From Vicia villosa (Eukaryota > Streptophyta > Magnoliopsida > Fabales > Fabaceae), in contig NC_081186.1 in the NCBI RefSeq assembly GCF_029867415.1, forward strand, positions 29,949,915 through 30,013,914: a stretch of DNA of 64,000 nucleotides, read 5' to 3'. The notes under the pieces were generated by a model, which saw nothing but the letters and a program-made list of their open reading frames with translations, was not told the origin of the DNA and did not search any database. This document shows, piece by piece, positions 20,344-31,701 of this stretch. How positions within the stretch are numbered: position 1 is the first letter of the stretch; every line of letters begins with the position of its first letter. The position numbers and the translations under genes were made by a program.

Positions 20344-21384
20344 AGTCCCACGATCTCGAGACCCATAGGGTTGAAGTGTTTAGACAAAGAACGCCAGGAT
20401 TCTCTTCTTTCCCTCCCAATTGAGATCTTCATCACTTACTGGTGTGTGATGGGGGGCTATATCTGCGGAAGTCGGTGACTCCAAGTAGGTTTATGACCTT
20501 TGTTCATTTTGCAGAACTCGGTTGGTTCTAGATTTGCACAAGCTAGAGATCCCTAATAGGTTCTCGACCAGTTGAAGTCCTCGAATTTTGGAAGGTTCCT
20601 GACATAGATAGGGAGGAATTCCCCAATGAGCTCCTGTCTTGATGGCATCGTAGAACCCGACATGTCCCATATATGGATAAGTTGGAAAACCCTAGTGGGA
20701 TCCCGACTTATTTGTTAATACTTTTTATGTTATCTTAGCGTCCGACCTTGAATTTTTTTATGATCGACGCAGATAGAAGGCTTTAGATGCTCCTAAGTTT
20801 TAGAAACTCCTCAGTAGATCCAGGCTATATTTTTGGCCTACTTCTGGCTATTTATTGATAGCCCAAATGTACATTAATAACTTAGTATTTGTCCAATCTG
20901 CACATACATTGGGACTTTTTAGTCCGATCACTTATGTATAAACCCGTCATAAGCATGTCCTCTCCCGCCTGTTAAGGGTATTTGTTTAGCATAATCGGTA
21001 AGTCGTTCGACTCGGCTAGGAGTCATGCTTCAATTGGAGAATTTTTTTGCATATCTTCAACTCCTGTGGTCGTGGAACTTGATGAGTTTTAGACTTTGGA
21101 GAAGTCAGAGAGCCCCAGTGGGACCTCGACTTATTGTCGTTTTATAGAAACATGGTTAAGTTCCCGACTTGGGACGTAGTAGAGCCCTAGTGAGAATTCA
21201 ACTCATTATCACTTTGCATTTTGTTTTAAGCCAAGTCATTAAAGACTTTAGGCGCTCCTATGTAGTCACATGATCCCGAAGGACCATTAGTTCATAAAAT
21301 TTATAATTCATTGACTCAAACTCTTATGTCAATAGCCATGACTTAAGCCTTTTGCATCTTTTTATACGTTATGCTTCTGCATGT
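20344..21384. other. Non-coding interior of the old Tat-like element, left part
   Basis: No gene recognised. A degenerate phrase, CCCTAGTGGGATCCCGACTTATT and variants, recurs near 20548, 20690, 21110 and 21184, suggesting a decayed 3' UTR tandem repeat. Confidence 0.5.
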
Positions 21385-21652
21385 TGTCATACCCCAATTT
21401 TTGACCCTAAGATCATATATCATTCATATCCCAATCATTAATCAAGAGCTTCACTTAGAAGTTTTGTTTGTGGTGTTGCACTCACCTCATCAATAAGAGG
21501 GACCATCAAGCACCAATGATTGTTTATCTTGTATGCATATTATACTAACCCAAATACCAAAAATATTGCTTTGTTTCTTTGTAGGCTTTTGTTTTGTAGG
21601 TACCAAGCCAAGACATGCAATAAACAAGGCATTTTCCACATTTTGGACTGAT

Positions 21653-21832
21653 GAAATCGATTTCCCTCTTGGGTAAATCGATTTCCCTACAGCAATTTTC
21701 AACAAAATCACATTCTGGACAGCATGAAATCGATTTCCCTCCTGGGTAAATCGATTTCCCTAGTGTATTTTGCGCCAAATTCTCTTCTGGAACAGAATGA
21801 AATCGATTTCACTCCTGGGGGAAATCGATTTC
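21653..21832. repeat. Six palindromic words GAAATCGATTTC in three pairs
   Basis: Perfect or near-perfect 12-bp palindromes in pairs about 10-15 bp apart, the pairs about 70 bp apart, upstream of the TATA box. A second cluster of three good copies and one decayed copy lies downstream of the TATA box at 22533-22648. Confidence 0.9.
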
Positions 21833-22687
21833 CTTAAGGCGAAATTCAAAAAAAAATAGAGAGGGAAGCTTGATTTGATTTTGCCACCTATTTTCTTTGA
21901 CCATTTTTGTCATTTTACCAATTTTCCACCTCACCAAAATAATTCCCTTCATTAATTCCACTTTAACCTCATTTTACCATTTTTTACCATTTAAATGCCA
22001 CTTTAATCACCAATTAAACACAAGTTAATTAACCAAGAGCAAATGACCAAATTGCCACTACTCTTGCTCTCATCCTATAAATAGAGGCCACTACTCTCTC
22101 ATTTCTCAAGCTTGGAGAGCCAAAAAATTGCTTGCAAATTCATTTCTCACCCTTTCCAAAACCCTCACCCAAAGTTCATTTTCATAAGATTAGTGAGATT
22201 CACATTGAATCTTGCTAATTTTGAACTAAACCTCCTACATTTCTCTCTTTTCTTTGGTTGTTCATCTCCAAATTTGAAGGATCTATACACTTTGTGCTTG
22301 CTCTTGAAGCTACTCCAAGACTTTTGTTCAAGAAGTGGTAATTTGCTAGATCCATGATGTAGATCTTTATTGCTTGTGTTCAATGCATCTTTGATGCTAT
22401 ATTGATGATATTTGTTGGTTTTGTGATGGAAATTTCGTGCTCAAGTTGATGTGTGATCATAAGGTGTTTGTATATTTGTTCAAATCAAGTTTCATGCCTT
22501 TAAATGATGTTTTTGCTGAAATTTACACTGATGAAATCGATTTCCTTAAGGCTGAAATCGATTTCCTGCTGAACGTAACTTGTTTTTTTTTGAAAACTGC
22601 ACTATGGAAATCGATTTCCCCCTGCATGAAATCGAGTTCATGCTGGCAGAATATGGTTTTTTGCCTTTTTTATGCTTGTTTTGGCTT

Positions 22688-23068
22688 CCTTCTTCCTCCA
22701 CTTCATTAATATCATTGGATCTAGGATGTTGATAGGTTTGAAACGACCTAATCCATAATATTAGATGAATGATATTAATGATAGTGTGAGTTGATTATCT
22801 TTTGTGAATTTTATTCTTCTTCCTCCACTTCATTAATATCATTGGATCTAGGATGTTGATAGGTTTGAAATGACCTAATCCATAATATTAGATGAATGAT
22901 ATTAATGATAGTGTGAGTTGATTATCTTTTGTGAATTTTATTCTTCTTCCTCCACTTCATTAATATCATTAGATCTTGGATGCTGATAGGTTTGAAAGGA
23001 CCAAATCCATAATATTAGATGAATGATATTAATGATAGTGTGAGTTGATTTTACTTTATGCATTTTAT
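22688..23068. repeat. 127-bp tandem repeat, three copies, each a long hairpin
   Basis: TCTTCCTCCA recurs at 22691, 22818 and 22945. Each unit has arms TCATTAATATCATT and AATGATATTAATGA, extended inward by ATCTA/TAGAT and by AGGT/ACCT near the loop. Confidence 0.88.
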
Positions 23069-24599
23069 CTTCTTCTTTTTTTTTCTTTTGATCGATGAAA
23101 GTCTTAACGCTTTGAGAATTCTTATGGATTCTTAGTAAAGACTAGATCGTTACCTATTTTCTTTTCGTGCGGTATTGCTTTCGGAGAATGATCTACATAT
23201 CATTTCTCTCACATGCATTAGCACATAAAGTTTTGACCGGCCTCGTTGTAGGGTGATTTCTACATAAATCACTTGGCGATCTACTTAACATAGCGCAATA
23301 TTTCGTGTCCCGAATAAAAAAGATCAAATATGGAAGAGAATTGTATGCAGTTGATTTAAGACTTGTGGAAATTTATCGTGTAGTCGCTATGATTTTATCA
23401 AGCTTCTGATAAAGTTCCATTGAATTTAAATCCGAGAACATCCTTCACTCACCATCGATCTTTACTACTAACTTTGATAACATACTTGACAAGTTTCAAG
23501 ATGGTTATCTTTAACATCTAACAATTGACTTTAATTTCCGCAATTTATTATACCGCTCTTTATATTTCTCGCTTTATCGCTTTTTTTATCATTTCATTAT
23601 ATTTACATTCCGCTATTTTTCCTTTGTCCATTTGGACGTTTATATTCCCGCTATTTTTTCTTTGTCCATTTGGACATATGTTTATGTTTCCGCCATTTTC
23701 TCTTTGTCCACTTGGACCATACTTTACTTTTATGCTAAAACACTAATAAATAACAAAAATCTAAAAAACGTTTAAGGCTCTCTTTCGGACTATTGGTTAC
23801 TATCCCTAGCATTTTGGAGATTCGGACTTATGGACTTAGTGCCTCTGGACCCCCTATTCTGTTATTACTCTGCTGTTATTCTGTCTGTCTGGCATTGGAT
23901 TGTTGTCTGTTTGTATATGCAGGTATTTCCTTGAAAGTCCTTGATGGTTAATTCCAAGGCATTGATATAAGGATTTTACCCGAAAACAGCCGTTACTCTG
24001 CCCGATTTTCGTCAGAATTTTAATGTGTTTAATGCAAAGTGGTGCTAAGATAATAAGTTCATCTGGATCCCCAAGTGATAATGTGTTGGTTTGGTATTGA
24101 TAAGTCCAAAGGATGGGAAATCTACCTTGACTCATAATGTCAAGTGTTGGCTTCTTCTTCGGTTAGACCGTTTCTTTCCTTAGCTTTTATTTTACGCAAT
24201 AGGATAGCCTCCTCATCTCCTCCCATTCATAAATTTTCAAAACCTTCTCCCTTTTTCAAAAAACCTTCTTATGTTTGCAAACCTTTTCAAAACCTTTTTC
24301 TTAAAAAATATCTTTTGCTCTTAGTGGCTTTTTCCTCTTTTTCTTCAAAGTTTAGACACCGTTAATTGTCAAACGAGTGGTTATACCCCACGATTTTGAA
24401 ATTGATTGATATAATGAGATCTTTTCCGCGTGAGAGAGCTAGTGGCATACTCATTGATTTTATCCGAGTTGGAGCCCTTCTTTCATTTGCGATGCAAAGA
24501 ACTCATTTGTTCTCATGCTCAAGATCAATGGCTGAGTATTTCTCTCCAACGACGATAAAGTGTTTATTCGTTTTAAAAATGTTTTCCCTTTAAGCGGAA

Positions 24600-24643
24600 C
24601 TACATTAGCTCTGACTTCTCCATTGCACCGAGGAGGTATGTAG
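24600..24643 (+). other. Conserved LTR two-stem motif
   Basis: CTACAT/ATGTAG outer arms, GCTCTGA constant, CTCC/GGAG inner arms. The TACT-loop hairpin follows at 24732-24747 as CTGTGG-AGTA-CCACAG, six perfect pairs. Confidence 0.7.
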
Positions 24644-25117
24644 GCACAAAGCTTAACGCTTTGCCGAGCTTATTTTAAAAATAAACAAACCCCTTTTTTA
24701 GCACACACAACACAGATTTTCAAAAAGGTTCCTGTGGAGTACCACAGATATGAGGGGTGCTTTAAACCTTCCCCTCATATAATCAACACCCGTACCTGAG
24801 ATCTCTTTCTTGTTTTAAAAACAAAACTTTGGGTTTTTCGTTCTTTTCCCTTTTCCTTTGAAAAAATAAAGCGCGGTGGCGATTTCAAACGAAATATTGA
24901 TTCGAGTCAATCTCATGGCTTCGATATCAGATTTTCCCCGCTACACATGTATTTATACGTCAGAGCCCTTTTTGAGGAGCAGAGTGAAGTGCTTTTGAGC
25001 AAAAGCTATTTGTTCTCCCATGATGTCTAAGTTATTTGTATCTTGACTATTTGGGTAAAGAAATAAATTAGCTTTGTTGTCTTGGTTGTCCTTCTAATTT
25101 GTAATTCTTTAGGGCTG

Positions 25118-25500
25118 ACAGAGGCCCGGAGGTGTAACCGGCTTATGTGCAGACATAGGCCCGGAGGCGTAACCGGCTTAGGTGCTAACATATGCCCGGA
25201 GGCGTAACCGACTTAGGTGCGGACATAGGCCTGGATGGTGTAACTGATTTTAGACAGACAGAGGTCGGGATGGCGTAACTGGTCTTGGGCGAACAGAGGC
25301 CGCGATGGCGTAATCGGCTTTGTGCGGACAAAGACTGCGATAGCGTAACCGAATTTGGTGTAGACATAGGCCCGGAGGCATAACCGGCTTTGGTGCGGAC
25401 ATAGGCCCGGAGGCGTAACCGACTTAGGTGCGGACATAGGCATGTATGACATAACCGGGTTTGTGTGGATAGAAGTTGCGATGGCGTAACTGACTTTATG
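25118..25500. repeat. Minisatellite, about 11 copies of a 35-38 bp unit
   Basis: The core GGCCCGGAGGCGTAACCG is followed by GCTTAGGTGCGGACATA with drift along the array. Two units in inverse orientation occur at about 28195-28245. It lies in the interior of the old Tat-like element, probably its 3' UTR. Short minus-strand ORFs here are periodicity artefacts. Confidence 0.85.
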
Positions 25501-28500
25501 TACACGACTCGCGGAGAATTTTTGTCGGGTGAGACTTCACTCAGATCCGGTAAGCGCTGTCCTTTCTTGAAGAACTGACAAATACTAAGAGTTTGTTAAT
25601 TAGTAAATACTTTGTCAATTTCTTCTCCGATGAGTTGAATCGATTTTGTCTAATCAATTGACTTGTCTTCATCTTCTGGTTTTATAACATCTTGATTTTT
25701 TTCTAGCACAATAGGTGCCGACTTTTGAGAGTTCGACATCTTTAGGCTCTTCCAGTAATCTTCCTACATAACTTCTATAAGTTTTAGAAAGATGGGGTGC
25801 CTCCTGCGCGTGCAGGGGAATGGAGCGACACCCATTTACTTAAAGTAAATCCTAATCGTTTTATTTACACGTGGTAGAGGCAATAGCTCGCCTTAATCCA
25901 ACAATAAATATAAATCCATGCCTACATTCATGCTTCTTCCCAAATGTATGGCTCGACTTTGTCTTCCATAATCTTCTTAACCGAGATACCTATGTAACCC
26001 CTCAAGCACGAGGCTTGTGGAACATGATGAAGCACTTTGTTCAAAAGCTATATCCTGGTTAAAAATTCCATTGTGCATTGTCTTCTTTTGATTTCTTTTG
26101 TAACACATGGGTTCCTCCGACTACTCTCCTGTCTAATTTCTACAATTTTTATAAATAGGAGATACTTCCCACCCACGCAGGGGAAAGGAAAGGAACAACA
26201 TTTATTGCGTAATAAATTCTAAAGAGTTTTTGTAAAATAGTTACAAACGGCAGTGATATTAACTTGCCTTGTCTAAAATATAAATATAAATTTGCATTTG
26301 TCTAGACTTATTGGTTTATCGCACAAACACTTGCAAGCCCAATGGGTCGACCTACGTATAAGGTTGTCATTATTAACTGCTCGCCACATTTTAAACCAAA
26401 ACATCAATACTTCAGCTCTATACCTCATAATCGGAAAATATCCAATTCAATCATGGGCAAGATTTTTTTAGTAGCCATCGATGTCAGGTTCATTCTTCTA
26501 TTGATCAGGATCAGAGATTATTAATATTGTGAGCTTATTGGTCCCAAACCAAGAATTCATGTCTCCTTGAACCATCTCTCTAGTATGATCACTACATTCA
26601 TACACTCAAAAAATAATGATGTCATGAATAATCATGATATTATGAGCCATAGCTCCCACGAACTCATGGAGCACACTGTAACACGTATATACGGATTATT
26701 ACACATACTGGACTCATACCACAAATTCATCATAAGTACATTATCTCATTTCATTTGCCAGCACAAGTGCTATGATGCTAGTTTCTTTGAAGTCGTAGAA
26801 ACCTCATGTAGGAAGGATTTTATTATAGATAGAATTTAGAGATCATGCTCATTAGTATTAATTGTAGTGTCTGCACTGCTTGGTACGATGTTCTTTGTGT
26901 GTATTGAAATACTAGCAGCAAAGGTCTGCATTGACACTTTGATTAGTTCACCCAGCAGAGGCATTCATCTCTCTTATATCTTCAAATTCAGCCTAAGAAT
27001 CAAGCATATGCGTTTACTTGAGCACATATATATGCAAGACAAAGCAATCCAGTACAAATCTTGAGTTACATACAAAAAATAGCATGTAGCAAGCTAAATG
27101 ATGATAGTCCGTCGTAATCGGTAAGTGAAACCGGTAAAAATTAATTATCTTTTCAATGGCGACGCCAAGATCTGCTTCGTTGTGAGGTACACACAAGCTC
27201 GAGTTTACATTAAGCCTGTCTTCAAAGCTTGGAGATATATACGATCAAAGAAGACTTGTTGACATCGCTGTCGCCGTAAATGATCTTTACAGGGAAGAAA
27301 TTTCATGACAGAATATTGTTGAAATCATAGGAAGAATTGACACGTGATTGATGTCAGAATAATCATGGCTTGGCACATCTGTTTCGCTGTAGGTGACGAT
27401 GTTTATCGACTCTAATTCTGAGAGTTGCACCACTTATCTTTTGCGGGCGGCTCCTATTTAGCTAACTTGAAGCTCCATTTGTGCATCAACCGAAAATGGA
27501 ACTGCCGCTAGATTCAGCCTAGGTCCTGTTAACAATTACACATATATTTTGTAGCTGCTAAAGTCCACTCCAATGACATAAGAACGACATCAGATATGCT
27601 CTAATCAAATGGGAACATTTAATTGCGACAAGGTAATAAAACGAGTAACAATCACTTATCTTTGATCTTTCCATGGCAGTGCCGACATTGTCTTTGGCAA
27701 TCCAGCTAAGAGTAATCAAAGAACTTTTGATGTCAGCGTACAGAGCTGTCCCATATCCTTGCTAGTTACCGACTTATATGAAATCGATAGCTTTGGTGAA
27801 CAAAAGTCTTTATCAACAAAATCAACCCGATAAATTTCCTGGTCATGAATGATTCCTTCAATGGCTTTGACTCGTCTTCCTTCTCGAGTCACTCTGCTGC
27901 CTGGTTTATTGTCTCTGTAGAGCAAAGAATGACGTTGCTGCAATCTCCACCTGTTTCGAGACATAAATTCCTAGCAACAATCATGTTTCCCATTACTTGC
28001 ACAACAGGCATGTTGACATTTAACACAATATTGGTAGAACAACCATAAAATTAACAGAATAAACATCACGTAACAAAAACAACATGTTTGCTAATTCTGA
28101 TTTTGCCAGAATCCATAGATGTAAGTTTAACTTGGATACGTTTATTAGCAAGAAATCAAATGCGTGACATGATGTGATAAATTCAATAGACATTAAGCCG
28201 GCTACACCAGATCGGGAACGGACAATAAGCCGGCTACACCAAACTTATGCGAAGATATCGGAGAAGTATCGTGATTTTGTCTAGTGTGATCTCCACATCC
28301 TCCTCCTCACGAAGGTCCCTGGGCTATAGCGATGGTCAGTAGTCCTGACAAAAGTTGTTTTCAGAGCCCTGGTTGCATACAGAGAGTATGTTAAGCATTG
28401 ACAAAAGCTTACATGAATTGTACACAAGACATTAAATCGAACAGCTAGTATTCATGACAAAAAGAGCCATCGAAATCATAAAACCAAGACGTTGGCATTT

Positions 28501-28721
28501 TAAATCTTCATAGAACTTTATCATCCATGAAGAATTCCTAAAGAATCTCAAATAACCCCCAGTCATTAAATTGAAGATGAATCAAGGAAGAATAAAGAAT
28601 AGGATGGACTTATCTCTTATTTTACTGTACAAAGATGATAAAGCTTTGCCCTAAACATCGAAGGAAGCGATGTGTGATGCTGAGGACCCTCGCAGAAGAC
28701 TCATATGAACGGATCCTGGCC
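25501..28721. other. Interior of the old Tat-like element: no recognised gene
   Basis: I found no gag, protease, RT or integrase motif on either strand. The stretches 25800-25860 and 26150-26225 share a loose repeat (GCAGGGGAA then a TTTA-rich block). On the minus strand 27000-28060 has short gene-like open stretches, such as one reading WIAKDNVGTAMERSK near 27690 and another of 82 codons at 27716-27964 with RVDFVDKDF, but I do not recognise them and splice signals are not convincing. They may be captured host-gene scraps or chance. Confidence 0.4.
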
Positions 28722-29280
28722 CCTACTCGGACACAAAACACGACACAGATACGAGGGTACAGTTAATGTTAAAAACATAGACACGGTTATATATTTTATT
28801 TAATAATAAAATAATATAATTTATGAGCACGATTTATAGAGAGTCTAAAATGAGAATCAAAATTTTTGTATATTTAAACTTATACTCTCAATCAAATAAA
28901 AAAAAGAGTTAAATTGAATACTTTCAATTAAGAAAGAAAAAGAATGAGTATCGGAAGAGAAAAAATGAAATACCGGCGTGCACCGAAGCAGTATGCGGCA
29001 AAGATGAAAATAAATAAAGCAGATGAAAACAAACAGAGAAGATGAAAAAAATAAGGAATACGAGTTGTTTTTATAGTGGGAAAATAGAAAATGAAAGGTA
29101 AAACATATTTTTATTTCTTAAAATTCTAAGAATTTGAGAGGTTGATGTGTTTGTTATTTAAAATAGTGTGTCGTATTCGTGTCCGTTGCATTTTTATTTT
29201 TTGTTGGATGTGTCTAATACGTGTCGTGCGTGTGTCATACGCGTGTCGTTGTCTGATACGTGTCTAGTAGGGAGACACGG
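28722..29280. mobile_element. Candidate fold-back / MITE-like element
   Basis: The ends are rich in ACACGACAC words in opposite orientation: CGGACACAAAACACGACAC at the left, and GTGTCGTGCGTGTGTC and CGTGTCGTTGTC words at the right around an AT-rich middle. No transposase. Exact ends and target duplication were not resolved. Confidence 0.4.
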
Positions 29281-29884
29281 CTTCTAATTGGCGACTTCGT
29301 ATTGCCGATATCACTCCCTATGTCGATGTTGTCCTTCAGACGATGTCAAATTTCTCAATAGCATCACGCTGCATCATTATTGATATTTGCGCCGTTGCCT
29401 GGAAATTATAATGAATGTGATGATGGTGATAGTGAAACAACCTTCACTGTGTAACAACCATCGCCCCTATAGTATAGTAGTGGTGATGAACCTCATATGA
29501 CCTACTTTCGTCTATAGTTGAAAACGCCAATGGAAACCGAATCATGAATCTCCAAATTCTATACCGTCGGCTATCGATCCCTTGTTTCTTTAGAAATTTG
29601 GATCTTCTGAATGGAGACACCGTGATCAAAAGCTCTGGCGATGTTACTTTATTTCATGTCGGATCTGTAGGTCTCTGGTGAGTTATGAAATGGAAAGAGA
29701 TCTATGAAAGAGTTCTTGGTGGGGATAAAAGTTATTGATTCATCTTTCAAGTCAGAATAAACTAATGTCTAATTGTGCTTTATTGTTAATCTTCATCCAT
29801 CGAGAACCATTGTCTCGCATTTGGATATTGGATTCTGAAGAGGATTTGATTGGAATTGAGGACCGCGTTAGTTTTACCCGAGTC
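29281..29884. other. Leader-side interior of the Tat-like element
   Basis: Lies just downstream (minus strand) of the PBS at 29885-29899. No ORF of note in sense orientation. Confidence 0.4.
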
Positions 29885-29899
29885 GTGCGGTGGGCGCCA
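29885..29899 (-). other. Primer binding site of the Tat-like element
   Basis: The minus strand reads TGGCGCCCACCGCAC, two bases after the LTR end at 29902. TGGCGCC followed by a CACCG block is common for plant gypsy elements. Confidence 0.7.
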
Positions 29900-29901
29900 A
29901 A

Positions 29902-30375
29902 TGTTCCTGCATAACACTTTTGAACTACCTCCCGAAAGCAGATTCCGGCGAGGTCACAAAGGACTTTGTAGGTACCTCCCCCCCCCCCCCCCCCGACGTA
30001 GGCCACAGAGGAAGATGTTGAATGGATTAGGAGATTCGAGTGGAACGATTGTGGAATGCGTGCCTCCAAGAGTTATGTCTTGCTTATCCCTTGGATTGGA
30101 GCCCCTTTTATAGCGAAACCCTTGGTCTTAATGACCATTAATCATCTTCGTAACGGTTGTAACCTCCCATAAATATTGTAACGTCCTCATTAATCATGTG
30201 TAATTGACACCATTGACCGACTCAATTAATCCTGTGTAATATCCATGATAGCTCCGGGCTATCATCCCGCCTTCTGACCTCCTGATGCTTTAGCAATAAC
30301 TCGGCTGGTACTACTTTGTATTGCTCGGCACATCCGACCTGGGTACCCGACCCCAAGAATTATGAAATACGTACA
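29902..30375 (-). repeat. 5' LTR of the Tat/Retand-like element (474 bp)
   Basis: Plus-strand ends TGTTCC and TGTACA; sense is minus, shown by the adjacent PBS and by a TATA box TATAAAAGG at 30112-30104. The same family as the LTR at 44187-44716, sharing TGTTCCT..CA.AACACTTTTGA and a TACGTACA-type end. A run of 17 C at 29978-29994 interrupts it. Confidence 0.75.
29978..29994. repeat. C17 homopolymer
   Basis: Seventeen consecutive C (G17 on the LTR sense strand), a possible quadruplex-forming or polymerase-slippage site. Its length should be treated with caution. Confidence 0.9.
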
Positions 30376-30397
30376 AGTACGAATACAACACAAAAGT

Positions 30398-31701
30398 GTT
30401 GAACAAGATATGAGCAACAACTCCTTGCTTCTACAAGATTATACAAAGATGTAAACGAAAGGAGTTGAGTTGCATCTTGTAGTATTCTTCTTTCTCTTCT
30501 TTCTTTGTCCTCTTCAACTTCATAATGTTGCAACAACTTTCGCTTTGCTTTGATTGAGCTTTATCTTCTTCGCATTTTTGTAGTAGCATTGCAGCTTTAG
30601 CATTTGCGAATAACAACATCTTTGGCTTTTACATTTGCAACTAGCAGCATCTTTGGCTTTTGTTTTTGTAGTGGCAACCAGCGGCTTTGGCTATTAGCAT
30701 TCAGCAGCTTTTCTTCTGAAATCTTGATCTTCATTTATAGTCTTTAGAGAAAGAGACGTTGTGAGGATATAAGAGTCTTTTCTAAAAGCCAACGGTTACT
30801 TTCCAACTGATAGAAGTGTAGATTTGGATAGTAGAAGATGTTACTTCCTTAGCCTATAGCTTGCAACTTTGACATGATAGCGTAGAAAACAACTTTTGAA
30901 TAGAACAGACGTCTTGATAAATGAGAGTTGTTGAGCAGACCGTTGTACTGAATATTCTTAAGAAAGTTTCTTGATCTTATCTTCAAGTGATTTACTTCTG
31001 ATTCTAAAGTATTAAGCTTGGAAGAGATCACTTTCTTTTCTTTGTTTTTCTGATGATGTAACTAATGAGTAGTTCAGAAACTACTTTGTTATGATATCAT
31101 GAGAACATCAGAACCGATAGGAACATAACTTTGCCTTCAAGAATTAATGATAGCAATCTTTCTAAAGTACGACGCAGGACTTCCTAGATCAAGTATGTAT
31201 TTGAAGAGATAACTGATTTTAAGTGAGAACACACGAACAATACGAGGAATAATAATAGAGTCTTTCAGAATAAAAAAATGTCTTTAGCGTATCTGAGGAA
31301 CACATCTTGATATCTGAACAAGAGTCCTAACAACTAATATGTATTTCTGGTTTGTATCAGCTGATCTAGACTATGTCTTCAGAGTAACGAGCAACAATTC
31401 TTCTAACGAACATATCTTGACATATGATCTGTGAAGCAATAGCTTGTCTTTGATGCAGACTTTGTTTTCTGATCTGAAGCAACAACTTCTTGTTGACCTA
31501 TTTCTTCTTGAGACACTTGAGACTTCTAAAATAGTAGATTGTTGAGAAGTACACAGGAGATCCCATTGTGATTAACATTCAGCATTCCATAGAACTACTG
31601 ATGTTCCTTCAGACGTAGAAGCGAATAGTCTTTTTTACTAGAACATATCTGATAATTCTTTAGACAACAGTCCTGAATCACTCAGAGCTTCTGATATGCA
31701 C
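30398..31701 (-). repeat. SIRE/Maximus-like copia LTR, 3' part
   Basis: Minus-sense LTR whose 5' part continues at 40704-40810 after a chromovirus insertion. TATA box TATAAATGA at 30739-30731. Sequence style (CAGAAGC and AACATCAGA words) and the LTR start at 40810 match the SIRE-like LTR at 63106. The left limit (30398) is uncertain because no PBS or target duplication was found there. Confidence 0.6.

Larger units (their letters stand above)
21385..24945 (+). mobile_element. Solo LTR of an Ogre/Tat-type element (3561 bp)
   Basis: Starts TGTCATACCCCAATTTTTGA and ends CCCCGCTACA. It is flanked by the 5-bp duplication CATGT at 21380-21384 and 24946-24950, so it is a clean solo LTR left by LTR-LTR recombination. 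TATA box TATAAATAG at 22076-22084. It contains palindromic ATCGAT words (21653-21832 and 22533-22648), a 127-bp triplication (22688-23068), three GTCCATTTGGAC-type palindromes (about 23625-23717) and the shared motifs at 24600-24643 and 24732-24747. A related inverted copy lies at 58271-61553. Confidence 0.93.

Noticed and set aside
25185..25505. 106-codon Cys/Pro-rich minus-strand ORF
   Set aside because: Entirely within the 35-38 bp minisatellite; its repeats are codon-level echoes of the DNA repeat.
27716..27964. 82-codon minus-strand ORF as a host gene
   Set aside because: No recognised domain, no supporting neighbouring exon, and it lies inside a decayed LTR element; kept only as a possible scrap.
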